Below, piece after piece: positions 51,990 to 60,510 of a stretch of DNA of 64,000 bases (position 1 is the first letter of the stretch; each line of letters starts with the position of its first letter). Origin of the DNA: Dysgonamonadaceae bacterium (GTDB lineage: Bacteria; Bacteroidota; Bacteroidia; Bacteroidales; Azobacteroidaceae). Position numbers and translations under genes: made by a program. Under the pieces are notes generated by a model. That model was not told the origin of the DNA. It saw only the letters and a list, made by a program, of their open reading frames with translations, and ran no database searches. The stretch is taken from assembly GCA_031260045.1 (NCBI GenBank), contig JAIRKO010000039.1, positions 58,210 through 122,209 of the forward strand, given 5' to 3'.

Positions 51990-53441
51990 CTATATCTCCT
52001 TCCTCAACCGAGCAACCGGAATATTCAACTGTTCGCGATATTTAGCAACCGTCCGCCGCGCCACGTCATATCCCCTGTTTTTCAGTTCTTTCATTAATGT
52101 TTCGTCGGTCAGCGGATTGGTTTTATCTTCTTCTTCGATGCAGGTTTTGAGGATTAGCTTAATTTCGCGGGTCGAAACTTCTTCGCCTTCGTCGTTTGTC
52201 ATGGATTCGGAAAAGAAATATTTCAGCGGATAAATACCGAAATTCGTTTGTACATACTTGCTGTTGCTCACCCGCGAAACGGTAGAAATATCGTAACCGC
52301 AGAGTTCGGAAACATCTTTCAGTATCATGGGTTTAAGTTTCGATTCTTCGCCGCTGAGGAAAAAATCGCGCTGAATTTTCATAATAGCCGTCATCGTATT
52401 TCTTAGCGTAACGTTCCGCTGTTTAACGGCATTGATAAACCATCCGGCGGCTTCTATTTTCTGTTTGATAAAATTCCCTGCTTCTTTCTGTTCCTGCGTT
52501 TGTTTCATTTGGGGTTTCGCGTACTGGTTGAGCATATCGCCGTATTCTTTGCTTACCCGCAATTCGGGAATATTTTCCTGCATACTCAAAATCAATTCCC
52601 CATTAACGGCTTCAACAAGAAAATCGGGCGTAATATGCGCCATTTTCGATTCCAGATTACTTTCCCAAGCGTTTCCGGGACGGGGATTCAGGAGGGTGAT
52701 TTCCTTCATGGCGTCTTTCAATTCCGCTTCGGTGATGTTTAAGGATTTTTCGATTTTGTCGTACTGTTTTTTCGTAAAAGCCTCGAAACGGGTTTCCAAC
52801 ACCCTGACGGCAAGGTTTCGCGCAGGCGTTTTCTCTTTCCTTTTTAACTGTATCAGCAGGCAATCCTGCAAATTCACAGCGCCAATTCCCGGCGGTTCGA
52901 GTTGTTGTATTGCTTTCAAAACCGTTGCGATTTGCGGCACGGAAACATTCCAACCGTATTGAAACGCCAAATCGTCGGATATTGCCTCAATGTTCTGGCG
53001 GATATAACCGTCCGCGTCGATGCTCCCAAGCAGGTATTCGCCGATTTGAAACTGTTCCTCCGAAAGGTTTTTTAAACGAAACTGGTCTAATAAATATTCC
53101 TGCAACGATTCGCTTTCGGAATAAGGAATTTCGTCCCGCGTTGTTGTTTTATTGGAATAATACGGTTGCTGCAATTTGTAATCGGGAATATCATCTTCGG
53201 TCAAATAATCGCCCAGCGCAATATCTTCTTCGGAAGCGTCGCCTGCATCCGGCTCGGCGGCGTCAAGTCCTTCTTCGGCGTCGAGGTTTTCATAGGCTTC
53301 TTCCAAAGCCGGATTTTCTTCCAGTTCCCGATTAATCCGGTTTTCAATTTCGATGCCGGTAAGTTCCAGCATTTTGATTTGCTGGATTTGTAAAGGCGAT
53401 AATTTTTGTTGTTGTTTTTGTGAAAGTCGTTGTTTGATCAT
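51990..53441 (-). CDS. rpoN: RNA polymerase sigma-54 factor (483 aa)
   Basis: Alternative sigma factor that needs an AAA+ enhancer-binding activator. Region I is the glutamine-rich LSQKQQQKLSPLQIQQIKML with LELTGIEIENRI; region II is acidic (residues 45-90). The core-binding and HTH region follows, and the RpoN box is RRTVAKYREQLNI near the C-terminus. Length is typical. No activator gene is near. It lies 18 bp downstream of the DUF4270 gene on the same strand, so the two may be co-transcribed. Confidence 0.96.
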   Translation of the reverse strand: MIKQRLSQKQQQKLSPLQIQQIKMLELTGIEIENRINRELEENPALEEAYENLDAEEGLDAAEPDAGDASEEDIALGDYLTEDDIPDYKLQQPYYSNKTTTRDEIPYSESESLQEYLLDQFRLKNLSEEQFQIGEYLLGSIDADGYIRQNIEAISDDLAFQYGWNVSVPQIATVLKAIQQLEPPGIGAVNLQDCLLIQLKRKEKTPARNLAVRVLETRFEAFTKKQYDKIEKSLNITEAELKDAMKEITLLNPRPGNAWESNLESKMAHITPDFLVEAVNGELILSMQENIPELRVSKEYGDMLNQYAKPQMKQTQEQKEAGNFIKQKIEAAGWFINAVKQRNVTLRNTMTAIMKIQRDFFLSGEESKLKPMILKDVSELCGYDISTVSRVSNSKYVQTNFGIYPLKYFFSESMTNDEGEEVSTREIKLILKTCIEEEDKTNPLTDETLMKELKNRGYDVARRTVAKYREQLNIPVARLRKEI

Positions 53442-53459
53442 TTTTCAATAGGACGTCGG

Positions 53460-54845
53460 TCACTTGTTGATTTCCAAATCTGCGGCGATAATCGTGATTT
53501 TCCGGTCGTTTCGATGAAGCGCAACCCCCGTGGGATAGAGGTCGTATGCCGTAGTATAATCCACAAAGCTGTAAGTATTGGTGTTATAAGCATAACCGAC
53601 CCGCACCGGAATAAGCAGCAGTTTTAAATCTTCATCGGGTTTATGGTCTATGGCGTAGCGGACTAAATTTGAAATGTTGTTGAAATCATACGTGTATGTT
53701 GCGGTCGACAGTTTGGCGATATAAGAGGTGATATTGTCGGCAACCGCTTGCCGTTCAAAGAAATTTTTCGTCGAATCGGGCGGAATCAACAATAACCGGC
53801 TCACAACGTTTGCCGACGTCGTATATTCTCCCACTCCGGGCAACCCGGCGACGTCGCTCCATTCGCTTTGCGGATAAGCGTTCAGAGAAAGTTTTACACT
53901 GCTGAACTGTCTTTTCCCGACGCTTTCTATGATTTTGGGAATGGGAATGGTTAATTCGGTAAAAACGCCGGCGGGCGATTTGATGTATACAGCCGTGTCG
54001 TTCTGGAGCAAACCGCTTGAATAGGTGTTTTTGTAGGCGTTTATCTGAATAACTTCTTTTGTAACCGCCCAGTAGGCGTACCTTTTGCGGATGCTGTCGC
54101 CGCCGTCGTGGGCTGTTCCCTCTTCCCGCGTGCGGTAATGAATACGTATTTGCGCGTAGGCTTCAGCCGAAGAGTTGCCGACATACAGCAGGCAACCCGA
54201 ACCGAAAGTGCTTTTTATATACAATCCCTGAAAGCGGCTAATAAATTGGTCTTTGTTTTTATCTATCGAATCGGTTCGGATGGCGTCGACGTAGGTTTGC
54301 CCCCATTCCGCAGGCATCGGGACGGAAAGCCGTCCATAGAGATTATAATCGGGAATATTGGGGTTTTTTGCCGTATAAGCATATTTGGCAAGCGGTCGCG
54401 ACATGTCGGCGAAAAGTTCGGGGTCAACATTGGTGTAATAATTTTTTTCCAGCGGTTTATTAATCGGGAAAACGGTCAGTTCCATCGGGGTCAACGAGTC
54501 GCCAATGTAGGAATAATAAATATCCAGATAGACGGAATCAATTTTGCCGCCGACCAAATTGTCAATGTTTTGAAATCCGATGGAGGGATAAAATTGGCAG
54601 GCGAAACCGGCGTTGAGCGTGCCGAAAGTCGGGTCGTAATATTCACCGAGCGTGCCGCTGATGGTTTTTGCGTAAATGGCGTCCGTTTTCACGGTTTGCA
54701 AAGAAACCGGAATGGTATCCCTGCGAGTTTCGATTATATCTTCATCCGGCAAAATGCTGTTCCCGATTTCCGAAATTGCCGAATCTTCGCAGGCAAAATA
54801 AATCAAGGAGGTTAAAAGACCGAAAAAAAAAAGTTTTGTTTTCAT
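53460..54845 (-). CDS. DUF4270-family lipoprotein (461 aa)
   Basis: Bacteroidetes-specific envelope lipoprotein of unknown function. A signal peptide leads to a lipobox-like cysteine (SLIYFACEDS). The family's early blocks IGNSILPDEDII, LGEYYDPTFGTLNAGF and IDSVYLDIYYSYIGD are present. Bacteroidales genomes, as I recall, place it next to the glycogen-synthase-like gene, as here; the two are 74 bp apart on the same strand. rpoN follows closely. Confidence 0.88.
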   Translation of the reverse strand: MKTKLFFFGLLTSLIYFACEDSAISEIGNSILPDEDIIETRRDTIPVSLQTVKTDAIYAKTISGTLGEYYDPTFGTLNAGFACQFYPSIGFQNIDNLVGGKIDSVYLDIYYSYIGDSLTPMELTVFPINKPLEKNYYTNVDPELFADMSRPLAKYAYTAKNPNIPDYNLYGRLSVPMPAEWGQTYVDAIRTDSIDKNKDQFISRFQGLYIKSTFGSGCLLYVGNSSAEAYAQIRIHYRTREEGTAHDGGDSIRKRYAYWAVTKEVIQINAYKNTYSSGLLQNDTAVYIKSPAGVFTELTIPIPKIIESVGKRQFSSVKLSLNAYPQSEWSDVAGLPGVGEYTTSANVVSRLLLIPPDSTKNFFERQAVADNITSYIAKLSTATYTYDFNNISNLVRYAIDHKPDEDLKLLLIPVRVGYAYNTNTYSFVDYTTAYDLYPTGVALHRNDRKITIIAADLEINK

Positions 54846-54919
54846 CCCTATTACAGTTATGTGTGAAAAATTAAATTATATTTAAGTAAACGAGAAAATG
54901 AAGTTAACTTGTTTACCCG

Positions 54920-55756
54920 TCAACTCGTCAACTCGTTTACTTGTTCGGAAAGTAGCCTATCATAAAACGTATCAAAGGCGTCAATATAAGTATCCCCCGA
55001 TTGGAAAGGAAGAAAAAGCGCGTTTTTTTTATGCTGCGCATATTCGATGAGAGCAGGATTTACGTTAAGACTTCCGGCGATAATCCCATCGGAAAACTTC
55101 ATCGCCAATTTACTTAAAGCAACAAAATCGGGATTGTTCCGAATTTCTTCGACGTCATTTTGAGTAATCCCTTCGATTTGCACTTTTTTAGCGAAGTCGT
55201 CCCGCAAAGGGCGTTTGAACTCGTCGTCGTAGAGAGAATAAATAACCTTTACGTTTTTAAAACAGGGGTCGCCTTTGTAATATGTTTTGATATACAGCGG
55301 CGCTAAAGCCGTCATCCACCCGTGGCAGTGTACCAAATCGGGAATCCAGCGCAGTTTTTTAATGGTTTCCATCACCCCGCGAACATAAAAAATGCTGCGT
55401 TCGTCGTTATCTTCATATGCCTCGCCGTTTTCGTCGTGCAGCAAGGCTTTGCGGTGGAAAAAATCTTCGTTGTCGATAAAATAAATTTGCATTCTGGCTG
55501 CTTGTATGGAAGCAACTTTAATAACTAAAGGATGATCGGATTCATTAACAATCAGGTTCATTCCCGAAAGCCTGATTACTTCGTGCAATTGATTGCGGCG
55601 TTCGTTAATGCACCCGAATTTCGGCATGAAAGTGCGGATTTCTTTTCCCCTGTCATGAATTCCCTGCGGAAGTTTTCTCGCAATTAACGACATCTCGGTA
55701 TCGTTAACATAAGGAGATATTTCCGTAGTTATAAACAATATTTTTTTTGCAACCAT
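54920..55756 (-). CDS. Glycogen/starch synthase-like protein, GT5 N-domain only (278 aa)
   Basis: Corresponds to the N-terminal catalytic lobe of glycogen synthase (KILFITTEISPYV, then HCHGWMTALAPLYIKTYY). The C-terminal nucleotide-sugar lobe of full-length GlgA (about 480 residues) is absent, which is the usual form of this Bacteroidetes paralogue. The ADP-glucose-binding lysine motif KxGGL is replaced by a DTEMSLIARKLP stretch, so activity is doubtful. The start at 55756 follows a promoter at 55796; an upstream in-frame ATG at 55858 precedes it. It is upstream of DUF4270 and rpoN. Confidence 0.85.
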   Translation of the reverse strand: MVAKKILFITTEISPYVNDTEMSLIARKLPQGIHDRGKEIRTFMPKFGCINERRNQLHEVIRLSGMNLIVNESDHPLVIKVASIQAARMQIYFIDNEDFFHRKALLHDENGEAYEDNDERSIFYVRGVMETIKKLRWIPDLVHCHGWMTALAPLYIKTYYKGDPCFKNVKVIYSLYDDEFKRPLRDDFAKKVQIEGITQNDVEEIRNNPDFVALSKLAMKFSDGIIAGSLNVNPALIEYAQHKKNALFLPFQSGDTYIDAFDTFYDRLLSEQVNELTS

Positions 55757-55795
55757 TTTAAAGTTTCTTATCACATTTCTGTGGGAAATCAGGGA

Positions 55796-55803
55796 CAAAG
55801 GTA
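55796..55803 (-). promoter_or_regulatory. -7 promoter motif of the glycogen-synthase-like gene
   Basis: The minus strand reads TACCTTTG, 40 bp before the ATG at 55756, supporting that start. Confidence 0.55.
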
Positions 55804-55868
55804 ATAAAAAAATCAGACCTACCAACACGCCTTTTCGATTTTTCCTTGCATTATTCAAAAATTCGCCT

Positions 55869-55876
55869 TACTTTTG
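55869..55876 (+). promoter_or_regulatory. -7 promoter motif of the 268-residue protein
   Basis: TACTTTTG lies 44 bp before the ATG at 55920. Confidence 0.5.
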
Positions 55877-55919
55877 AGGTCGTATAACGCGAAAATCTTA
55901 ACCAAAAACCGAACCGACT

Positions 55920-56726
55920 ATGAAGCCTAATTATCTCAAAAAATCAATCCTGTATTTTGTGGTTTTATCAACTTGTATTGCCCATCCGGCGCATCCCTAC
56001 GGGGAAACCGGCGAGATGGACGTGCGAGCGTTGGCGCTGGGAAATGTCAAAGCATTGAGTTGGGGTGTGTTGAACCCGTCTTGTTTGGCTTTCAAGGGGC
56101 AAAAAGAACTCGGAGCAGCTGTTTACAGTCGTTTCGGGATGAAAGAATTAAGCGCCTCAGGGATTTATGCTTTGCTTCCCAACCGAGCAATTGACGTCGG
56201 CGTTCTCCTGTCTGCCTACGGTTACGAAGATTACCGCCTCTTGCAGGGGCAGGTGAATTTGGCAAAAAAACTGTCGCCCGCGTCTTTCTCAATCGGCGTA
56301 AATTTAAGTTGTATCCATGAAAGTTCGATATTGGAGGCGGAAAGTAAACGCTATTTTTCTGCCGCCGTCGGATGGTTTTACCGCATCAGCGAATTGTTTG
56401 AAGCGGCTTTTGTTGCGGAAAACCTTTTGCGCACGAGCGGCGTGTTGCCTGTGGTTTGCAATTTGGGGATTCGTTATTTGCTATTGCCCGACTGTTTTGT
56501 TTTGATTGAAACCGGCTATGATTTCAAGGAAGACCCTGTTTTGAAAACCGGCGTCGAGTATGAAATTGCCGCTCAATTCTCCGTCCGCGCAGGCTTCGGA
56601 ACGCGACCGAAAACGCCTTCGCTGGGTTTTGCCTACGCCGGAAACCGATGGAAAACGGAGGTTGCCTTCCTGCTCCATCCCGTTTTGGGATTATCGAGCG
56701 CCATCGGGGCGGCTTGTTTTTTCTGA
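55920..56726 (+). CDS. Predicted outer-membrane protein, unknown (268 aa)
   Basis: Exported protein with a signal peptide (about residues 1-25) and a barrel-like pattern of alternating hydrophobic strands, ending in an aromatic pair (GAACFF). The RALALGNVKALSWGVLNPS opening is reminiscent of PorV/UPF0164-type outer-membrane proteins, where the motif ends in N-P, but the family is not firmly identified. The helix-hairpin-helix protein gene follows on the same strand after a hairpin spacer. Confidence 0.75.
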   Translation: MKPNYLKKSILYFVVLSTCIAHPAHPYGETGEMDVRALALGNVKALSWGVLNPSCLAFKGQKELGAAVYSRFGMKELSASGIYALLPNRAIDVGVLLSAYGYEDYRLLQGQVNLAKKLSPASFSIGVNLSCIHESSILEAESKRYFSAAVGWFYRISELFEAAFVAENLLRTSGVLPVVCNLGIRYLLLPDCFVLIETGYDFKEDPVLKTGVEYEIAAQFSVRAGFGTRPKTPSLGFAYAGNRWKTEVAFLLHPVLGLSSAIGAACFF

Positions 56727-56797
56727 ACAACAGATTGTTTGCCATTATAAGTATGCATGAAAAATAAAATGATATTTTTCCGGATTACTTCACCGCT

Positions 56798-56848
56798 TCT
56801 CCGTGTCTTCGCTGTGTAATTTATTGATAACACAGCGTTACACGGAGA
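56798..56848. repeat. Long interrupted hairpin between two genes
   Basis: TCTCCGTGT and CGCTGTGT on the left pair with ACACAGCG and ACACGGAGA on the right. The preceding 'ccggattacttcaccg' belongs to the dispersed family. It may act as a terminator for the upstream gene, although no T-run follows. Confidence 0.55.
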
Positions 56849-56882
56849 CAAATACAAAATATAAAATAACTATGAACCGATT

Positions 56883-58943
56883 ATGAACATTGAATTACCT
56901 ATGAAACCAATCCTCACCCTCGCCTTGGCGCTTACGACCGCCGTTTTAACCGCCCAACCCCATCCCGACAACACCGCATGGATGCAATACATAGAAGAAC
57001 TCGCCGCCTCAGACGAACGCGACGAAAACGACGCAGAACAACTATTCGACGAACTCTCGCACCTGAGCAATCATCCGTTCAACCTGCACGCCGTCGCCAA
57101 AAAAGACTTGGAACGCCTCCCGTTCCTCTCTGACATCCAAATCGAAAACCTGCTGCATTACCTTCACAAGTATAGTCCGCTGGTGGATATTTACGAATTA
57201 AAAAATGTGGAAACGCTGGATATGCAAACCATTGCCCGCCTTTTGCCGTTCGTCTGTATCGGCAATTCCGCCGAAAGCCCCGACCCCAGACGCAACAACA
57301 TTTTCCGGCGCGGCAAACGGGAAATAATGATACGCTCGGATTACACCCTGCAACAAAAAGCCGGTTACCGCATCGCCGCGCCGGAGGAAATCGCCGCCCA
57401 TCCCAACAAGCATTATCTCGGCGAACCCTATTACCTTTCCCTGCGCTACGGCTTTAACGCGCAAGATATTCAATGGGGTTTCGCCGCCGAAAAAGACGCC
57501 GGCGAGCCGTTTTGGAACAGCCGCCACAAAGGTTTCGACCATTACGCTTTCAATGTGAACCTGAAAAATCGCGGGATGCTGGACAACCTGCACATCGGCG
57601 ACTACCGCCTTTCGTTCGGACAGGGTTTGGTGATGAATACAAACTTCTCGCCCGGAAAAATGGCGCTCATCACCCGCGCGGGACAGGCGAGCGAAGGCAT
57701 AAAACGGCACGCATCCACGAACGAAACCGGTTTTTTTCGCGGAATCGCCGCCGTTTTGAAATTCAACCACCTGCAACTCGCCCTGTTTTATTCCCATCGA
57801 AAGCGCGACGCCAACGCCGACTCCGCCGTGATTCGCTCTTTCAAAACCGACGGCTACCACCGCATTCCGAGCGACGTTGACAAGCGGGGAACTGTCGCCG
57901 TCAACATGGGCGGCGCGCGCGTCAGTCGAGAAAATGAATCGCTCAAGCTTGGTTTGACGGTCGTTTACTATACTTTCGGCGGCAAACGCTTCAATCCCGA
58001 CCCGAAACCGTATCTGTTGTTCCGGATGCGGGAAAAAAACCACTTCAATGCCGGCGCGGACTACGGTTTCAAAACCAAACGCCTTTCCTTCACCGGCGAA
58101 ACGGCTGTGGACGCCGCCGGAAAATGGGCGACGGTGAATAATTTGGCGCTCAACCCTGCGGCGGCGGTCGGCTTAACGTTTTCTTACCGCAATTACGCCC
58201 GCGATTATAACGCATTTTATGCCAAAGCGTTTTCGGAAGCCTCCGGTGTTGGGAATGAAACGGGTTTTTACGCGGGCGTCAAGTTGCAGCCCTTTTCCAG
58301 TTGGGAATTGTCGGCTTATGTCGACTGTTTCCGCTTCCCTTGGTTGCGATACGGGGTCGACGCGCCCTCTTCCGGAGTGGACGGTTTGGCGCAAATTGCT
58401 TACCAACCGCGCGAAAACCTGCAATTGCAGTTGCGATACAAGTATCGTGAAAAAGAAAAAAACGCCGTCGACGAAAACGACAACCGCCGACATGTTTCGC
58501 CCTACCGGCAGCAGCGCGGGCAGTTCCGCATTGATTATTTTTCCGACGCTTGGGCGTTGAAAATGCAAGCCGATTACCATTTTTACGCCGACGGTTCGCC
58601 GTCCGAAACCGGTTGGGCGTTGACGCAAACGGTCGGTTTTGCGCCCGACCCGTCCGCATTTCGCATCGACGGCGGCGCAAGTTATTTTCATACCGACGGG
58701 TGGAACAGCCGCATCAACATTTATGAGAAGCACGTTCTTTATGCCTTTTATTATCCGGTTTTGTACGGGGCGGGGCTGCGTTTTCATGCGCTTGTCAAGT
58801 GGAAAATCGCCGCGTCGCTAACGGTTTATTTTAAGGCGGCGCATACGCGGTATTTCGACCGAGATGTGATTTCTTCGGGCTTGGAGGAAATACGCGGGCG
58901 CGACAAAACGGATGTTTGTTGCTTGCTGCGGTGTGTGTTTTGA
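56883..58943 (+). CDS. ComEA-like helix-hairpin-helix envelope protein (686 aa)
   Basis: A signal peptide (residues 7-25) precedes a helical region with repeated helix-hairpin-helix features (NLHAVAKKDLERLPFLSDIQ, then LVDIYELKNVETLDMQTI) over residues 45-115. The remaining ~550 residues are beta-rich and barrel-like (for example DYRLSFGQGLVMNTNF and aromatic C-terminus CVF). This fits the Bacteroidetes 'helix-hairpin-helix domain-containing protein' family of outer-membrane proteins; a role in DNA uptake is suggested only by the ComEA-like motif. The start may be 56883 or 56901, the latter opening the signal peptide. Its GC is higher than that of most neighbours. Confidence 0.85.
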   Translation: MNIELPMKPILTLALALTTAVLTAQPHPDNTAWMQYIEELAASDERDENDAEQLFDELSHLSNHPFNLHAVAKKDLERLPFLSDIQIENLLHYLHKYSPLVDIYELKNVETLDMQTIARLLPFVCIGNSAESPDPRRNNIFRRGKREIMIRSDYTLQQKAGYRIAAPEEIAAHPNKHYLGEPYYLSLRYGFNAQDIQWGFAAEKDAGEPFWNSRHKGFDHYAFNVNLKNRGMLDNLHIGDYRLSFGQGLVMNTNFSPGKMALITRAGQASEGIKRHASTNETGFFRGIAAVLKFNHLQLALFYSHRKRDANADSAVIRSFKTDGYHRIPSDVDKRGTVAVNMGGARVSRENESLKLGLTVVYYTFGGKRFNPDPKPYLLFRMREKNHFNAGADYGFKTKRLSFTGETAVDAAGKWATVNNLALNPAAAVGLTFSYRNYARDYNAFYAKAFSEASGVGNETGFYAGVKLQPFSSWELSAYVDCFRFPWLRYGVDAPSSGVDGLAQIAYQPRENLQLQLRYKYREKEKNAVDENDNRRHVSPYRQQRGQFRIDYFSDAWALKMQADYHFYADGSPSETGWALTQTVGFAPDPSAFRIDGGASYFHTDGWNSRINIYEKHVLYAFYYPVLYGAGLRFHALVKWKIAASLTVYFKAAHTRYFDRDVISSGLEEIRGRDKTDVCCLLRCVF

Positions 58944-59028
58944 TGGACGCGCGGGGTGGGGGAGAGGCGCCGACGATTAAATAATAAAAAAAATTTAGAA
59001 AAAATAACGGTAAATAAAAAAAATTACA

Positions 59029-59036
59029 TACTTTTG
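59029..59036 (+). promoter_or_regulatory. -7 promoter motif of a putative small RNA
   Basis: TACTTTTG lies 7 bp before the predicted start of the small RNA at about 59043. Confidence 0.5.
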
Positions 59037-59042
59037 TTCCGT

Positions 59043-59108
59043 TTTTTCATAGTTTTAATTGACGTCCTCCTATCCGGTTTGCAGAGCGGTTGAGGGAGGA
59101 CGTTTTTT
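59043..59108 (+). ncRNA. Putative small RNA ending in a terminator hairpin (~66 nt)
   Basis: An unstructured U-rich 5' part of about 18 nt is followed by ACGTCCTCC (59062-59070) pairing with GGAGGACGT (59095-59103), an internal CCG/CGG stem, and a T6 tail. No ORF lies inside. Promoter and terminator spacing define a compact transcript in the 58944-59228 spacer. No known RNA family was recognised. Confidence 0.5.
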
Positions 59109-59112
59109 CACA

Positions 59113-59149
59113 AAAAAACCGCCCGATATAATTTCGGGCGGTTTTTTTT
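59113..59149. terminator. Bidirectional terminator hairpin
   Basis: AAAACCGCCCGA pairs with TCGGGCGGTTTT around ATATAAT; T-runs lie on both sides, so it can terminate transcription in either direction. It faces a minus-strand promoter at 59193. Confidence 0.85.
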
Positions 59150-59192
59150 CATACATTAGTTAATCGTTTTATTTACTTAAATATTTGCGGGA

Positions 59193-59201
59193 GCAAAGGT
59201 A
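59193..59201 (-). promoter_or_regulatory. Minus-strand promoter facing the terminator
   Basis: The minus strand reads TACCTTTGC. Leftward transcripts would end at 59113 after about 75 nt and carry no ORF of note, so a second small RNA is possible. Confidence 0.4.
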
Positions 59202-59228
59202 GGGCGAGTCGGTAGTATCTGCAATACC

Positions 59229-59705
59229 ATGTTTGCGGTATTTTTTATTGCTGTCGTCTTGTGCTTGGTTCTGGTAGTTGTCGGCGAGTATCAGGTAATT
59301 GTCGACAAGTGTCAGGTAATCATCGGCGAGTGTCGGGTAATCGTCGTCAAGTATCAGGTAATCGTCGGCGAGTATCAGGTAGTCGTCGACAAGTGTCAGG
59401 TAATCGTCGGCGAGTATCGGGTAGTCGTCGGCAAGTATCAGGTAATTGTCGGCAAGTATCAGGTAGTCGTCGGCGAGTATCAGGTAGTTGTCGACAAGTG
59501 TCAGGTAGTCGTCGGCGAGTATCAGGTAGTCATCGGCAAGTGTCGGGTAGTCGTCGACAAGTGTCAGGTAATCATCGGCAAGTATCAGGTAGTCGTCGGC
59601 AAGTGTCTGGTAGTCGTCGAAAAAAATATTTTTATCAAAAAAATAATACGAATAAATATAATAATTGGTATTTTATTGCGTTTATTAATATGTGTTAACT
59701 GCTAA
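59229..59705 (+). CDS. Heptad-repeat ORF over a minisatellite (158 aa)
   Basis: Function unknown and reality uncertain. A hydrophobic N-terminus (MFAVFFIAVVLCLVLVVV) is followed by 16 tandem heptads of consensus V-[VI]-V-[GD]-[EK]-[YC]-[QR]. A second plus-strand frame is also open throughout (SGNRRQV-type repeat). Minus-strand frames give a [LI]-[IT]-L-[AV]-D-D-Y repeat without a start codon. No promoter motif was found for the plus strand. It may be a genuine small anchored repeat protein, or simply tandem-repeat DNA that happens to be open in several frames. Confidence 0.4.
   Translation: MFAVFFIAVVLCLVLVVVGEYQVIVDKCQVIIGECRVIVVKYQVIVGEYQVVVDKCQVIVGEYRVVVGKYQVIVGKYQVVVGEYQVVVDKCQVVVGEYQVVIGKCRVVVDKCQVIIGKYQVVVGKCLVVVEKNIFIKKIIRINIIIGILLRLLICVNC
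59277..59620. repeat. 21-bp minisatellite, 16 units plus a partial unit
   Basis: The unit reads GTAATCGTCGGCGAGTATCAG with transitions at a few fixed positions (g/a, t/c), for example gag/aag and tat/tgt. Units are alternated in blocks, suggesting expansion by duplication of multi-unit segments. Copy number is likely to vary among strains. Confidence 0.92.
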
Positions 59706-59717
59706 AATCATCATAAG

Positions 59718-60392
59718 ATGAAAATATCTCAAAGTAATCATTTGAACATGTTGAAAGCCGTATTAATGCATTTCGATGGGAATGTGTCGGCGTGGACGGG
59801 GATTAGCGTTGTATCGGCGGGCGTTACCGCCTTGAAGGTTACGATTACGGATATTATTGCGACAGCAACCAAACAGAGCGAAAATAACCCCGTTGGATAC
59901 ACCGCCGCCAAAGAACACGCCCGCGAGAAATTGGAACATTTGGTTTATCAAACCGCCTTGCGCGTAAGAAGTTATGCAAACATGGCGGGCGATGAGGTGC
60001 TGTTGGAAACCATGCATTTTTCGCGTTCTTTTCTCGATGATTTGGGGATAAATAACTTCTTGACGCGCAGCCGAGTTGTAGTAGACGCTTGTGTTGCCAA
60101 CCTCTCCAAACTCGGCGACTATCAGATAACCCAAGAAACCGTCGCCGACCTGCAACAGCGCATCGACCAAACCGCCCAACTCTACGCCCAACGCGATACC
60201 GTCGTCGACCAACGAATGGAAGCCACCGCCCGCCTCAAAAAACTTTTCGCGCAAGCCCGCAAACAGCTCAAAGTTCTTGACGACCTCGTCGAAGCGTATA
60301 TCGAGGACGACGCTTTTGTGGCTACTTACTTTAATGCTCGCAGAATTCACGATGTTCACGGAAGAAAAAACCAAGAGAACATTAAAAACTAA
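59718..60392 (+). CDS. Hypothetical helical protein (224 aa)
   Basis: Family not recognised. The protein has no signal peptide and is predicted mostly helical, with a coiled-coil-like centre (QQRIDQTAQLYAQRDTVVDQ) and an acidic C-terminal third (DDLVEAYIEDDAFVATYFN). The N-terminus KISQSNHLNMLKAVLMHFD may bind another macromolecule, but that is a guess. Its own terminator lies at 60389. It sits between the minisatellite and the alanine-rich protein gene, in a region of unusual genes. Confidence 0.75.
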   Translation: MKISQSNHLNMLKAVLMHFDGNVSAWTGISVVSAGVTALKVTITDIIATATKQSENNPVGYTAAKEHAREKLEHLVYQTALRVRSYANMAGDEVLLETMHFSRSFLDDLGINNFLTRSRVVVDACVANLSKLGDYQITQETVADLQQRIDQTAQLYAQRDTVVDQRMEATARLKKLFAQARKQLKVLDDLVEAYIEDDAFVATYFNARRIHDVHGRKNQENIKN

Positions 60393-60432
60393 GAACTAAT
60401 GCGCTTCGCACAACGCTTAGTTCTTATTTTTT
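60389..60432 (+). terminator. Terminator overlapping the stop of the helical protein
   Basis: TAAGAACTAATGCG pairs with CGCTTAGTTCTTA (one bulge), followed by TTTTTT. The first base pairs overlap the stop codon. Confidence 0.75.
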
Positions 60433-60466
60433 CATAAATATATTGGTGTATTATCAAATATTTACT

Positions 60467-60474
60467 TACATTTG
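60467..60474 (+). promoter_or_regulatory. -7 promoter motif of the alanine-rich protein
   Basis: TACATTTG lies 37 bp before the ATG at 60511. Confidence 0.55.
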
Positions 60475-60510
60475 CCCCATATTTTAATTAATTAATTAAA
60501 TTTTTGTGTT

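Noticed and set aside
59277..59620. CRISPR array
   Set aside because: The 21-bp units are contiguous with no unique spacers, and no cas genes are present.
59261..59698. Second plus-strand frame (SGNRRQV repeat) across the minisatellite
   Set aside because: The hydrophobic N-terminus favours the other frame, and a repeat whose length is a multiple of three is open by chance in more than one frame.
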